Below, in pieces: positions 7,015 through 15,485 of a DNA stretch of 36,995 nt. A model generated the notes under the pieces. That model was not told the DNA's origin. It was given only the letters and a program-made list of their open reading frames with translations, and made no database searches. The position numbers and the translations under genes are program-made. Each line of letters starts with the position of its first letter. Positions within the stretch are counted from its first letter, which is position 1. This DNA is from CAYNWK01 sp964400875 (GTDB lineage: Bacteria; Chloroflexota; Anaerolineae; Anaerolineales; UBA4823): NCBI GenBank assembly GCA_964400875.1, contig CAYNWK010000027.1, positions 1-36,995 on the forward strand. Direction: 5' to 3'.

Positions 7015-8547
7015 TTACGGCGCATCCTCAGATAACGGCGTGGGTTCACGTTCTTCCGCGGTGATGAAACTGCTCTGGTTGGAGCAGGTGCACGCGGTTA
7101 TGGTGCGCGAGAAGCGCGTCAAGGTCCCGAAATAGGCCTGGGCGCCGCTATGGGCGATCCAGCCTTCCAGGTTAAAGGCCAGCGGCCCGGAAGCCAACAT
7201 CCACTCCCCGTTGAATTTGCGGGCGATGTGGACGTGGGTGCCGGTGCTGGAACCGCCCTCGCAAGAAGGATGGCCAACTGGGTCACCGGCCTCCAGCTGT
7301 GCGCCGAGGGGGGCGCGCCCTTCCTCGGCGAGGTGGAGGTAGAAGACCACCCAACCGGTGCGTTCATTCCCGTCTCCATCCAGGTCGAGCACCAGGATGC
7401 CTTCCCCGGTTCGCACCACGACGCCGGGGGCGACCGCGGTGGCCCATTCCTGAGTGGGCACACACCCTCCGATCACGGAGGGGGGCGCGAAATCCAGGGC
7501 GGCATAGGGCTGCCCGCTGCCCCAACCGGTGTGGGGCCCGCCGGTAAAAGCCCAGGTGGTCTTGCGCTCAAAGGGCAGGGCAAACTCCGGCTGGCGCAGG
7601 CTGCCGGGCAGGTGAGGTTGGTCAGCGGCCCACGGGTCGCCGAATAAATCCCGGTAGGTTTGGGCAAAGCCCTGGGGGCCAATAGCCTGCGTATAGTCGT
7701 CTATGTCGTAGATCCGGGCGAAGTAATCGTGCAGCGCCATGGTGGCTGCGTTCTGCCAGGGGTCGGGACGCTCCAGCGTGCCATCCCGGCGGGTAATTTG
7801 GCGCAAATCTCCAGAACGGTAGCGGTAATAAGCGTCGTTGAGGGTGTTCGCCGCCCAGACCAGCTGTAGGTAAGCGCCGCGATGGGCGCTGTCTTCAAAC
7901 TGCAGGGGATAACGTTGCTCCAGTTCGGAAGGCTCTGCCTGGCTGAGCGCGCTGCCCTGGTATTCCAGTAGAGCCAGCAGCAAGCGGGGGCTGACGCTGA
8001 AATTCTGGGCAACCAGCTCAATCGCTTGGGCGGCGCTGCGGTTGGTCCCAGAAGCAAAGGTCGTGAAATTCTTCAACCAGCCGGGTTGGGAGGTGATGAA
8101 GGCATCCACGTCGAATCCGGTCTGAGCAGGCCCATCGACGAACAGGCTGTCGGGCAGGATCTGGTAAGGAGAGCCCCAAAGCGGCAGGTAGTAGATGGGG
8201 ATCTTCATCGGGAAACCCGGCGGCATGGTAGTAGCGTCATCCGGGATGATGGGGTTAGCGGCGCGGATTTCCCCTACGCTGGTGTTGAAGCGCACCGCCA
8301 GCGCTTCTAAGGTGTCCCCGGTCTGGGCGATATAATCGACCAGTTCGCCCGGGTTATAGGTGGGTCGGGTGGGCATGGGCGTAAATTCGCCCTGAACAGC
8401 CTCTTCGGGCGCGACGGCGTTGTTTTCCACCGGATCACCGGCATCCGCCAGGGCTACCGACGCGTCAACAGGCTGGCAGGCGCTGATCGCCAGCGCTCCC
8501 ACGAAGAATGTTAACAACCATAGGGCGTATCGAGACTTCCGGTGCAT
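7015..8547 (-). CDS. LysM lipoprotein with LasA-like M23 metallopeptidase domain (copy 3)
   Basis: A 510-residue envelope protein predicted to bind and cut peptidoglycan peptides. It has an N-terminal lipoprotein signal (ALAISACQ). A LysM domain follows at about 70-115 (DYIAQTGDTLEALAVRFNTS). A helical middle domain (about 165-320) contains VSPRLLLALLEYQ. The C-terminal domain has GGPHTGWGSGQPYAALDF, in which His and Asp are 13 apart, as for the zinc ligands His23 and Asp36 of LasA/beta-lytic protease (M23A). It also has a DLDGDGN loop, FYLHL, and GTHVHIA for the third ligand. It is last of three paralogues and ends at a terminator. The upstream gap is 47 bp with TATACT 10 nt before the ATG. 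Confidence 0.85.
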   Translation of the reverse strand: MHRKSRYALWLLTFFVGALAISACQPVDASVALADAGDPVENNAVAPEEAVQGEFTPMPTRPTYNPGELVDYIAQTGDTLEALAVRFNTSVGEIRAANPIIPDDATTMPPGFPMKIPIYYLPLWGSPYQILPDSLFVDGPAQTGFDVDAFITSQPGWLKNFTTFASGTNRSAAQAIELVAQNFSVSPRLLLALLEYQGSALSQAEPSELEQRYPLQFEDSAHRGAYLQLVWAANTLNDAYYRYRSGDLRQITRRDGTLERPDPWQNAATMALHDYFARIYDIDDYTQAIGPQGFAQTYRDLFGDPWAADQPHLPGSLRQPEFALPFERKTTWAFTGGPHTGWGSGQPYAALDFAPPSVIGGCVPTQEWATAVAPGVVVRTGEGILVLDLDGDGNERTGWVVFYLHLAEEGRAPLGAQLEAGDPVGHPSCEGGSSTGTHVHIARKFNGEWMLASGPLAFNLEGWIAHSGAQAYFGTLTRFSRTITACTCSNQSSFITAEEREPTPLSEDAP

Positions 8548-8594
8548 ACGACCTACCAGTATACTGCCAAACTTGTCGAAGGGGGAAGTGTAGA

Positions 8595-10220
8595 TCAGGG
8601 GTCTTCGGCTCTGCGGAGGATGCGAGATTTGAAGATGCCGAGCTGGCTGGCGACGACGGTCTCCCCGTCGCGAGTCAGGGTGCCCTCGTAAGCATTTTCT
8701 CCAGCGTGGACCTCCCAGCCGCTGAGCACGAACGGGATCGGGCCATCAGCGGCGATCCACTCGCCGTTGAATTTCCGGGCGATGTGGATGTGGGTGCCGG
8801 TCGAGATGCCGCCTTCGCAGGAGGGGTGCCCCAAGGGATCGCCAGCTTCTACCCATTCGCCCAAGGCGATCTTGCCTTTGGTGGCGATGTGCAGGTAGAG
8901 CATCACCCAGCCAGTCTGCTCGCGGCCATCGCCATCCATATCGAGCACGACGAGGCCGTTGCCCTCGCGCACGACCTGCCCGGCGGCGGAAGCGACGGCC
9001 CAAGCGTTGGTTTTGACGCAGCCGGGCTCGGTTGCGCCGGGGGCGAAATCGACAGCGGCGAAGGCGCCGTCCCGCTCCCAGGCGCCGTGCGGGCCTCCGG
9101 TGAAACCCCAGATCACATCCAGCTGGAAGGGCAGGATCAGGGGCGGTTGGGCCAGATCCGGTGGATAAAGCGGTTCGACGGTCAGGGCGCGGATCCACGG
9201 GCTGCCGAACATGCGCTCGTGCAGGGCAGGGAAGCCGGTTTCCGGGTCCAGGGCCGCCAACCAGCCGGCGCTGTCATAGAACTGGGCGAAAAAATACTGC
9301 AGGGCCGCGGTGCCGGCGTTCAAGTCCGGCGCCAGCCGCGCCACGACGCCATCGAGCAATTTTATCTCCGTCAGACGCCCCTCCCGATAGCCATAATAGC
9401 CGATCGAGAGCTTGTTGACCGCCCATGTGAGCTGCTGGTAGAGGCCCTGGTACCGCTCTTCCACCCTGCCCAGGGGGTACTGCTTCTCCTGCTCGCTCTC
9501 GGGCTGCCCATACACCCAGCCGGTCTGGTATTCCAGCAGGGAGAGCAAGATGCGCGGGTTGATCGAGTTTTCAATCGCTACCCGATAGATCACATCTGCG
9601 CCGCTGGTGATCCCGGTGCTTTTCAGCCATTCATCGTTGCTGCTCAAGTAGCCGCCCGCTTCATCGACGAAATTGGTGATGTCGAAATCAACTGCCGACG
9701 GGGAGTAGACCACCTCGCTGTCCGGCATTAACTGCTGAGAGGAAGTGGTGTTCGCCAGGCGGCGCGGGATGATCAGCAGCTGCCCGGGATTGAGCAAACT
9801 GGTCTCTGGGATCGTGTCAGGGGAGGTGATTTCGTCCGGATCGACTCCAAAACGCACCGCTACCACCGGCAATGTATCCCCCGCCTGCGTGTAGTACAGG
9901 AATGGGGCGGTGTTGAGCGCCGGATCTTCGGTCTCGTCGACGGAGACGACGATCTGTTCGGCGGTGGGCGTCGGTTCGCTCGCCGGGGTTTCCTGGCTGG
10001 TCTGGCTGGCGGGCGTCGGTGTAGCAGTTGGGGGATCGAGCAGCGCTGCCAGGGGCAGCGGAGTGAGGCTGGCTGCTTCCTGACCGCTCGGAGCGGTAAA
10101 AATCGGATCGGACGAGGTCAGGGACTGCAGCGCACAGGACAGGCTGGCTAACCCAAGCAGGACGGCAGCCAGCACGCGCTGCAGGCCTGCCCGGCGTCGA
10201 CGTCTAGCGCTGGATGGCAT
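8595..10220 (-). CDS. LysM membrane-anchored LasA-like M23 metallopeptidase (copy 2)
   Basis: I chose ATG 10220 (MPSSARRRRRAG), overlapping the upstream gene by 17 nt; a longer start at 10262 would bury the signal sequence. The protein is 541 residues. The N-terminus is Arg-rich then hydrophobic and ends in LASLSC, a poor lipobox with Ser at -3, so lipidation is uncertain. A Thr/Pro linker (TPTPAS) follows, then LysM (YYTQAGDTLPVVAVRFGVDP), a helical middle domain, and an M23A-like domain. That domain has GGPHGAWERDGAFAAVDF (His and Asp 13 apart), DMDGDG, LYLHI and GTHIHIARK. Same architecture as the neighbours on both sides, but only moderately identical to them. Confidence 0.85.
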   Translation of the reverse strand: MPSSARRRRRAGLQRVLAAVLLGLASLSCALQSLTSSDPIFTAPSGQEAASLTPLPLAALLDPPTATPTPASQTSQETPASEPTPTAEQIVVSVDETEDPALNTAPFLYYTQAGDTLPVVAVRFGVDPDEITSPDTIPETSLLNPGQLLIIPRRLANTTSSQQLMPDSEVVYSPSAVDFDITNFVDEAGGYLSSNDEWLKSTGITSGADVIYRVAIENSINPRILLSLLEYQTGWVYGQPESEQEKQYPLGRVEERYQGLYQQLTWAVNKLSIGYYGYREGRLTEIKLLDGVVARLAPDLNAGTAALQYFFAQFYDSAGWLAALDPETGFPALHERMFGSPWIRALTVEPLYPPDLAQPPLILPFQLDVIWGFTGGPHGAWERDGAFAAVDFAPGATEPGCVKTNAWAVASAAGQVVREGNGLVVLDMDGDGREQTGWVMLYLHIATKGKIALGEWVEAGDPLGHPSCEGGISTGTHIHIARKFNGEWIAADGPIPFVLSGWEVHAGENAYEGTLTRDGETVVASQLGIFKSRILRRAEDP

Positions 10221-11754
10221 TTTCTGGAATGCGGCCTTCCCAGGCTTCCACGGTCTGATCACCTTTCTTTAAAAATCCGTCGTATTCAATCCCGGCGCCG
10301 GAAGAGACCCAACCGTCTAAAACGAAGGGTAAGCCCGGCTGATCGGCGGGAATCCACTCCCCATTATACCGCCGGGCCAGGTGTAGGTGTGTGCCGGTCG
10401 AAACGCCGCCCTCACAAGAAGGGTGCCCGACCCGGTCCCCGGGATGTAAATACGTGCCCGGTTCGACACGCTCGTTGGATTCGACGTGCATGTACAACAC
10501 CGTCCAGCCGGTCTGCTCGTAGCCGTCACCATCCAGATCCTGGATCACAGCCCCATCTCCGGTGCGGACGACCAGACCCTCGGCGACGGCGGTAACCCAA
10601 TCGCTGCTGGCTACACAGCCCAGCGCTTCGCCGGGCGGAGCGAAATCGAGCGCGGCCCAGGCCGAGCCGCTGCCCCAGCCTCCGTGCGGACCGCCGGTAA
10701 AGGACCATTCACGACCCGGCTCGAAGGGCAGCTGCATGGCGGGCTGCTCGAGATCGGCGGGCAGTAGCGGCTCAATGGCGTAATGGAAAGGGTACCCGAA
10801 GAAGGCGGAATAGGTGGCGAAGACCCCCTCAGGAGAGACAGCCTGCTCCCAACCAGCGCGGCCGTAGAGCTGGGCGAAGAGGTGCTGCACCCCGGCGGTG
10901 CCGGCGTTGATGGTAGGATCGAGCGGCGCGACGCTGCCATCGGCCAGGATCCAGGAAGAGACCCCGTTGACGCGCCAGAGATAATACCCCCGGTTTAGGT
11001 TATCGGCAGACCAGGCCAGCTGGCGGTACAGGCCGTCTCGCCAGGTGACCAGCATGCCCATGGGGTATTCGAGGGTGCTCTCGGCCGGCTCGTCCTGGGT
11101 GATCCAACCGCTCTGGTACTGCAAGACCGCCAGGAGCAAACGCGGGTTGACCGAATATTCCTGGGAGACGCGAGCGACGATCTTGACTCCGCTCAACGTA
11201 CGCCCGTCCACCTCCTCCTCATAATCCGCCAGATAGCCTCCCCAGCCGCGGATGAATTCACCGACGTCGAAGGCTGCGCTCATTGGCCCGTTGACCAGTT
11301 CCGAATCGGGAACGATTTTGAATCCGGGTCCCACCGAATCCGGGTCCGGAGGGGGGATGGTCAGGACGACGCCAGGTTCGACGTGGTTGGGGTCGGGGAT
11401 CTGGTTGGCTTCCACGATCTGGTTGAGGCTAACGCCGTAGCGCTGGGCGATGGCGCTGAGCATATCCCCGTTCTCGACGACGTACTGCTCTGCGTCGCTG
11501 CGCAAGGTGGGCAGCGGGTGGGGGTCGTCCGGCGTGGGCGTCAGGATCGGCGCGCTGAGGTCAGGGGTAGCCGGCAAGAAGGGCGTGCGCGTCGCGCCCG
11601 GACCAGCTTCGGTGAGCAGCTCCACCTGTTCGCCTGCGAGCGCCGAGCCGCCGCCAGTGGCTGAGCCGGGGGTGCGAGCACATGCCATCATGGCTGAAAA
11701 CAGCATTAAGGCGGCTAACGTGATTTTGATAGAAGCGGGTGGTGCACTGCGCAT
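10204..11754 (-). CDS. LysM lipoprotein with LasA-like M23 metallopeptidase domain (copy 1)
   Basis: A 516-residue protein, first of the tandem trio. The lipoprotein signal ends AMMAC. It has a Pro/Thr linker, LysM at about 90-135 (YVVENGDMLSAIAQRYGVSL), a helical middle domain with VNPRLLLAVLQYQSGW, and an M23A-like domain. Motifs are GGPHGGWGSGSAWAALDF (13-residue His-Asp spacing), DLDGDG, LYMHV and GTHLHLARR. There is no Shine-Dalgarno sequence; a promoter -10 lies 6 nt before the ATG, so the mRNA may be leaderless. The protein is expected on the outer face of the membrane, acting on cell-wall peptides. Confidence 0.85.
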   Translation of the reverse strand: MRSAPPASIKITLAALMLFSAMMACARTPGSATGGGSALAGEQVELLTEAGPGATRTPFLPATPDLSAPILTPTPDDPHPLPTLRSDAEQYVVENGDMLSAIAQRYGVSLNQIVEANQIPDPNHVEPGVVLTIPPPDPDSVGPGFKIVPDSELVNGPMSAAFDVGEFIRGWGGYLADYEEEVDGRTLSGVKIVARVSQEYSVNPRLLLAVLQYQSGWITQDEPAESTLEYPMGMLVTWRDGLYRQLAWSADNLNRGYYLWRVNGVSSWILADGSVAPLDPTINAGTAGVQHLFAQLYGRAGWEQAVSPEGVFATYSAFFGYPFHYAIEPLLPADLEQPAMQLPFEPGREWSFTGGPHGGWGSGSAWAALDFAPPGEALGCVASSDWVTAVAEGLVVRTGDGAVIQDLDGDGYEQTGWTVLYMHVESNERVEPGTYLHPGDRVGHPSCEGGVSTGTHLHLARRYNGEWIPADQPGLPFVLDGWVSSGAGIEYDGFLKKGDQTVEAWEGRIPENAIQR

Positions 11755-11760
11755 TGGTTT

Positions 11761-11790
11761 ATTCTATCCTGAATAGCGTACACCTGACAA
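11761..11790 (-). promoter_or_regulatory. Putative promoter of the LysM/M23 array, leaderless arrangement
   Basis: On the minus strand TTGTCA (11785-11790) and TAGAAT (11761-11766) are separated by 18 nt. The -10 is followed by AAACCA and then the ATG at 11754. Transcription would start at or next to the start codon. No ribosome binding site is present. Confidence 0.5.
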
Positions 11791-11887
11791 CCTGAAGAAA
11801 ATATAGAAAGCGCCCAGGATCGATGGTTGTTGGTGGTTTCATCGCCCCAGATCGTGCAAGGATGGTGCCAGACTTAAGAGGGTTCAC

Positions 11888-11924
11888 CACTTGAGGGTAG
11901 GCAGGGGAACTGCGTAACTCCTAA
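11888..11924 (+). repeat. Dispersed intergenic repeat, copy A (short)
   Basis: CACTTGAGGGTAG (11888-11900) and, 6 bp later, GAACTGCGTAACTCCTAA (11907-11924). Both blocks recur at 34.1 kb in inverse orientation and, more diverged, at 17.5 kb. This copy lacks the central hairpin of the 34.1-kb copy. Confidence 0.6.
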
Positions 11925-12036
11925 CCTTGCGCCCAGTAGAGGGGATACTGCATGTTTGTACCTCTCTTCGCAACTGAAGTTTGCGATTCCCGAAAAGCGC
12001 GGTTGGAAAGATGCATTCGAACGATCAGGGAATGAG

Positions 12037-12066
12037 TATAATAACCGAAATTCTTTGGGAGGTATG
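12037..12066 (+). promoter_or_regulatory. -10 box and ribosome binding site of ftcD
   Basis: TATAAT at 12037-12042 has no good -35; TTCGAA at 12016-12021 would give a 15-nt spacer. GGGAGG (12057-12062) lies 5 nt before ATG 12068. It decides that start over the in-frame upstream ATG at 11981. Confidence 0.5.
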
Positions 12067-12067
12067 C

Positions 12068-13624
12068 ATGCCAAACCCGCTGGTCGAATGCGTCCCCAAC
12101 TTCTCCGAAGGCCGCCGTCCGGAGGTCGTCGAAGCCATTCGCGAATCCATCGCTTCGGTGAAAGAAGTCCGAGTGCTGGATTACCATTCCGACAGCGATC
12201 ATAACCGCACGGTGATCACTTTCGTCGGGCCGCCGCAAGCTGTCGAGGAAGCCGCTTTTCGCGCCATCCGCCAGGCGTCCGAGCTGATCAACCTGGACGA
12301 GCACCGCGGCGAGCACCCGCGCATGGGCGCTACGGACGTGGTCCCCTTCATCCCCATCGCGGACGCCAGTATGGAGGACTGCGTGGCGCTGGCAAAGCAG
12401 CTGGGGAAGCGCGTCGGCGAGCGGTTGGGCATCCCGATCTATCTCTACGAAGCTGCCGCAACCCGGCCCGAGCGCCAGAACCTGGAAAACATCCGCCGGG
12501 GCGAATACGAAGCAATCAAAGCCGAGATCGGCGTGAACCCGGAGCGCGAGCCGGATTACGGCCCTTCCAAAGTAGGTCCGGCGGGGGCGACCGTGATCGG
12601 GGCGCGGCCGTTCTTGATCGCGTATAACGTGTACCTGACCACCGACGACGTGTCCATTGCAAAAAAGATCGCCAAAGCCATCCGGCACTCTTCAGGAGGA
12701 CTGCGCTACGTCAAGGCGCTGGGTTTGCTGGTTGACGGGCACGCCCAGGTTTCGATGAACCTGACAGATTTCCGCAAGACGCCCATCGCGCGGGTCGTCG
12801 AACTGATTCGCTCAGAGGCGGCTCGCTACGGGGTCGCCGTTCACCACAGCGAGCTGGTCGGCCTGATCCCCCAGGACGCGCTGGTGGATACTGCCGTCTG
12901 GTATACGCAGATGGACCAGTTCGAGCCCGAACAGGTGCTGGAAAAACGCCTGTACCAAACGAGAGAGGAGGTTTCCGCTGAGGGCGAGGCTGGCATTCCC
13001 GTCGACGGAAGCTTTCTGGAGGCTTTGGCCGCCGGTACGGCCACCCCGGGTGGAGGTTCCGCGGCAGCCTATGCGGGCGCGGCGGGCGCGGCGCTGGTGG
13101 CGATGGTCGCCAGGTTGACGGCCGGCAAGAAGAAATACGCCGAGGTCGAAGAGGCCATGCAGTCGATCCTGGAGCGAGCCGAGAAGTTACGTGGGGAACT
13201 TACCGCAGCCGTGTCGCGGGACGCAGCAGCTTTCCAGGGCGTTATGCAAGCCTTCCGCATGCCAAAGGACAGCTCTGAAGAGAAGGAGGAGCGAACCGCC
13301 GCCATTCACACGGCTACACTGGAGGCGGCGCGGGTGCCGTTAGGCGTCGCCAGTAAGGCCCTGGAGGTGCTCGAGCTGGCGACCGAGGTGGTCGAGCAGG
13401 GCAACCTCAATGCGATCAGCGACGGCGCATCGGCGGCGGCCCTGGCGCAAGCGGCGATGACCAGCGCGGGTCTCAACGTGCGCACCAACGTGGTCAGCCT
13501 GGATGATTCTCCGGAAGCAGACGACCTGATGCATAAGCTCCGTCTGCTCGAATCGCGCGCCGCCGGATTGCATGAGCGCATTCATATCAGCCTCATCGAG
13601 CGGGGAGGCCTGCCCCTCGGATGA
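12068..13624 (+). CDS. ftcD: Bifunctional glutamate formimidoyltransferase / formimidoyltetrahydrofolate cyclodeaminase
   Basis: A 518-residue cytoplasmic enzyme. It transfers the formimino group of N-formimino-glutamate to tetrahydrofolate (EC 2.1.2.5) and then deaminates it to 5,10-methenyl-THF (EC 4.3.1.4), closing histidine degradation. The N-terminal transferase (about 1-300) has VECVPNFSEGRRPEV, DHNRTVITFVG and GEHPRMGATDVVPFIP, all typical. The C-terminal FTCD_C domain (about 315-510) starts at PVDGSFLEALAAGTATPGGG. This is the fused arrangement known in animals and some bacteria. The start is set by GGGAGG upstream. The stop overlaps the next start (ATGA). No other hut gene is in the window. 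Confidence 0.93.
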   Translation: MPNPLVECVPNFSEGRRPEVVEAIRESIASVKEVRVLDYHSDSDHNRTVITFVGPPQAVEEAAFRAIRQASELINLDEHRGEHPRMGATDVVPFIPIADASMEDCVALAKQLGKRVGERLGIPIYLYEAAATRPERQNLENIRRGEYEAIKAEIGVNPEREPDYGPSKVGPAGATVIGARPFLIAYNVYLTTDDVSIAKKIAKAIRHSSGGLRYVKALGLLVDGHAQVSMNLTDFRKTPIARVVELIRSEAARYGVAVHHSELVGLIPQDALVDTAVWYTQMDQFEPEQVLEKRLYQTREEVSAEGEAGIPVDGSFLEALAAGTATPGGGSAAAYAGAAGAALVAMVARLTAGKKKYAEVEEAMQSILERAEKLRGELTAAVSRDAAAFQGVMQAFRMPKDSSEEKEERTAAIHTATLEAARVPLGVASKALEVLELATEVVEQGNLNAISDGASAAALAQAAMTSAGLNVRTNVVSLDDSPEADDLMHKLRLLESRAAGLHERIHISLIERGGLPLG

Positions 13625-15399
13625 GATCATTAACTGCAAGAATTAGCCTGGCGGGACGGTTGGTCCCGGGGATTTTGATTCTGCTGGTCCTTCTAAGCGC
13701 CTGCCTGAGCGCGCCGCCAACCGGAAACAGCCCGACCGATTTGCCGCCCGAGCTTGCGCCTACCGGCGCGGAAAATTCAGCAACTACCCATACGCCCACG
13801 CCCTTCCAACCCATCACCGCTACGCCGACCGAACCGGCGCCGCCCGCGCCAACACCGACGGCAACCGCATCGCCTGCGCCCACGCCCCAGCAAGCCATCT
13901 GGCTGGCGCCTTATTTGCCGGCGGCGCTGCAGGAAAGTTTCAAGCCCCCACAGGGTTACGGCCTCGTCGATGAAGAGCAAAACGCCCTGCTGCGCCTGCA
14001 GGTCGGCGACCAGAACGCGGTCAGCCGATGGGTGTACGCGCTGGTCGCACCCTTCTCGACCATCCCGGACGAGGTCTCGCTGCAAGACCTGCGCCGGTCC
14101 TGGCGGGGGGAAGCCAGCGGGCCTTTTGCTGGTAAACCAATCCTGGTCGATGAGCGCACCCAGGGCGTCTTTTCCGCCTGGTGGGGCGAACCGTCTGACG
14201 GTGCTGTGCGGGTGCTGGATGCCGGAAGGCTGCTCGAACGGGCCTGGGAGGATCAACCTGCCTGGGCGATCATCCCCTTCGAGGCGCTCGAGCCGCGATG
14301 GGTGGTGCTGAAGGTCGATGGGCAAACGCCCCTGGCTAAAGATTTAGATCTGCAGGCCTACCCGCTCACGGTGCCGTTCTCGCTGCAGGGGGACGCCAAC
14401 GTGATCGCCGGGCTTTCCCAGATCGACAATTCCGACAAGCCTGGAACCTTTGGACTGCCGGCTACCAACCGCGACCCGGGCAAGCTGACCACCGTGGCGA
14501 TGACCGGGGTGACCGCCCTGGTGCGGGCGACCGCCTTCACCATGCGCCGCAACGGCGTGCTCTACCCGGACCAGGATGTGCGCGAGATCTTGCGCCAGGC
14601 CGACATCGCTCACGTCAGCAACGAGATCCCCTTCACCCCTGACTGTCCCCCGCCCAATCCACAGCAAGCGGATTTGCGTTTCTGCAGCGACCCGGCTTAC
14701 ATGGCCCTGTTGGAGGACATCGGCACGGACGTGGTCGAGCTGACCGGCGACCATTTCGGTGACTGGGGGCCCGAGGCGATGCTGTACACATTGGGACTGT
14801 ACGATGACGCCGGTTGGGTGTATTACGGGGGCGGGAAAGACAGGAACGACGCCCGGGCCGCGCGCACCCTGGAGCATAATGGCAACCGCATCGCTTTCAT
14901 CGGCTGCAACGGCAAAGGCGGAGGCTACGCCACGGCTAGCGAATCCCAACCCGGCGCAGTCGCCTGCGATTTCGATTGGATGACCCGTGAGATCTCCCGT
15001 TTAACAGAAGAAGGCTACCTAGTCATCGCCACATTCCAGCATTTTGAGTATTACACGTATTATGCCCAGCCAGACCAAGTCCGGGATTTTCGCCGCCTGG
15101 CAGAAGCGGGCGCGGCCATTGTGAGCGGCAGCCAGGCGCACCAACCGCAGGGGATGGAGTTTTTCGATGGCACCTTCATCCATTACGGCCTGGGAAACCT
15201 GTTCTTCGACCAGTATCAGTTCTGTACGGACTTCGCCTGCGACGATGGTTTCATCGACCGGCATGTTTTCTACGATGGGCGTTACATCAGCACCGAACTG
15301 CTGCCGATCAAGTTCATCGACTTCGCCCGCCCGCGCCCGATGACCCAGGACGAGCGTGTACAATTGCTGCAGAAGGTCTTTTTCGCCAGCGGCTGGTAG
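13621..15399 (+). CDS. CapA-like lipoprotein (PGA_cap fold) with extra N-terminal domain
   Basis: A 592-residue lipoprotein (signal ending VLLSAC). A Thr/Pro linker (35-85) leads to a domain at about 90-245 resembling a periplasmic-binding lobe, then a CapA/PGA_cap metallophosphatase-like domain (about 280-590). CapA landmarks are SNEIPFTPDC, ELTGDHFGDWGPEAMLYTL, HFEYYTYYAQPDQ, GAAIVSGSQAHQPQ and HYGLGNLFFD. Several family positions differ: the usual GD of strand 1 reads GV, NNH reads GDH, and the first His of GxHPH is Gln. Metal-dependent catalysis is therefore doubtful. Family members act in poly-gamma-glutamate capsule synthesis; here the role is unknown. Coupled to ftcD by ATGA overlap, with no obvious metabolic link. 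Confidence 0.8.
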   Translation: MRSLTARISLAGRLVPGILILLVLLSACLSAPPTGNSPTDLPPELAPTGAENSATTHTPTPFQPITATPTEPAPPAPTPTATASPAPTPQQAIWLAPYLPAALQESFKPPQGYGLVDEEQNALLRLQVGDQNAVSRWVYALVAPFSTIPDEVSLQDLRRSWRGEASGPFAGKPILVDERTQGVFSAWWGEPSDGAVRVLDAGRLLERAWEDQPAWAIIPFEALEPRWVVLKVDGQTPLAKDLDLQAYPLTVPFSLQGDANVIAGLSQIDNSDKPGTFGLPATNRDPGKLTTVAMTGVTALVRATAFTMRRNGVLYPDQDVREILRQADIAHVSNEIPFTPDCPPPNPQQADLRFCSDPAYMALLEDIGTDVVELTGDHFGDWGPEAMLYTLGLYDDAGWVYYGGGKDRNDARAARTLEHNGNRIAFIGCNGKGGGYATASESQPGAVACDFDWMTREISRLTEEGYLVIATFQHFEYYTYYAQPDQVRDFRRLAEAGAAIVSGSQAHQPQGMEFFDGTFIHYGLGNLFFDQYQFCTDFACDDGFIDRHVFYDGRYISTELLPIKFIDFARPRPMTQDERVQLLQKVFFASGW

Positions 15400-15431
15400 G
15401 CGGTAACGCCAGCAATGTCCCTTCTACCTTA

Positions 15432-15447
15432 ATCCCCACCAGGGGAT
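15432..15447. other. Short hairpin between capA-like gene and dcd
   Basis: ATCCCC-ACCA-GGGGAT, a perfect 6-bp stem 32 bp past the CapA-like stop. No T-run follows, so it is at best a weak terminator or mRNA end structure. Confidence 0.35.
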
Positions 15448-15485
15448 CAAGCTTCAATCTCAAAACTAGCAGAGGAGGAAAATAA

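Larger units (their letters stand above)
11755..12067. other. Divergent intergenic region
   Basis: 313 bp between the divergently transcribed lipoprotein array and ftcD. It holds the minus-strand promoter at 11761-11790, a copy of the dispersed repeat at 11888-11924, and a plus-strand -10 box at 12037-12042. No small gene is convincing here. Confidence 0.6.

Noticed and set aside
11921..12688. 255-codon minus-strand frame overlapping ftcD
   Set aside because: It is antisense to the well-conserved transferase domain of FtcD and encodes no recognisable motif.
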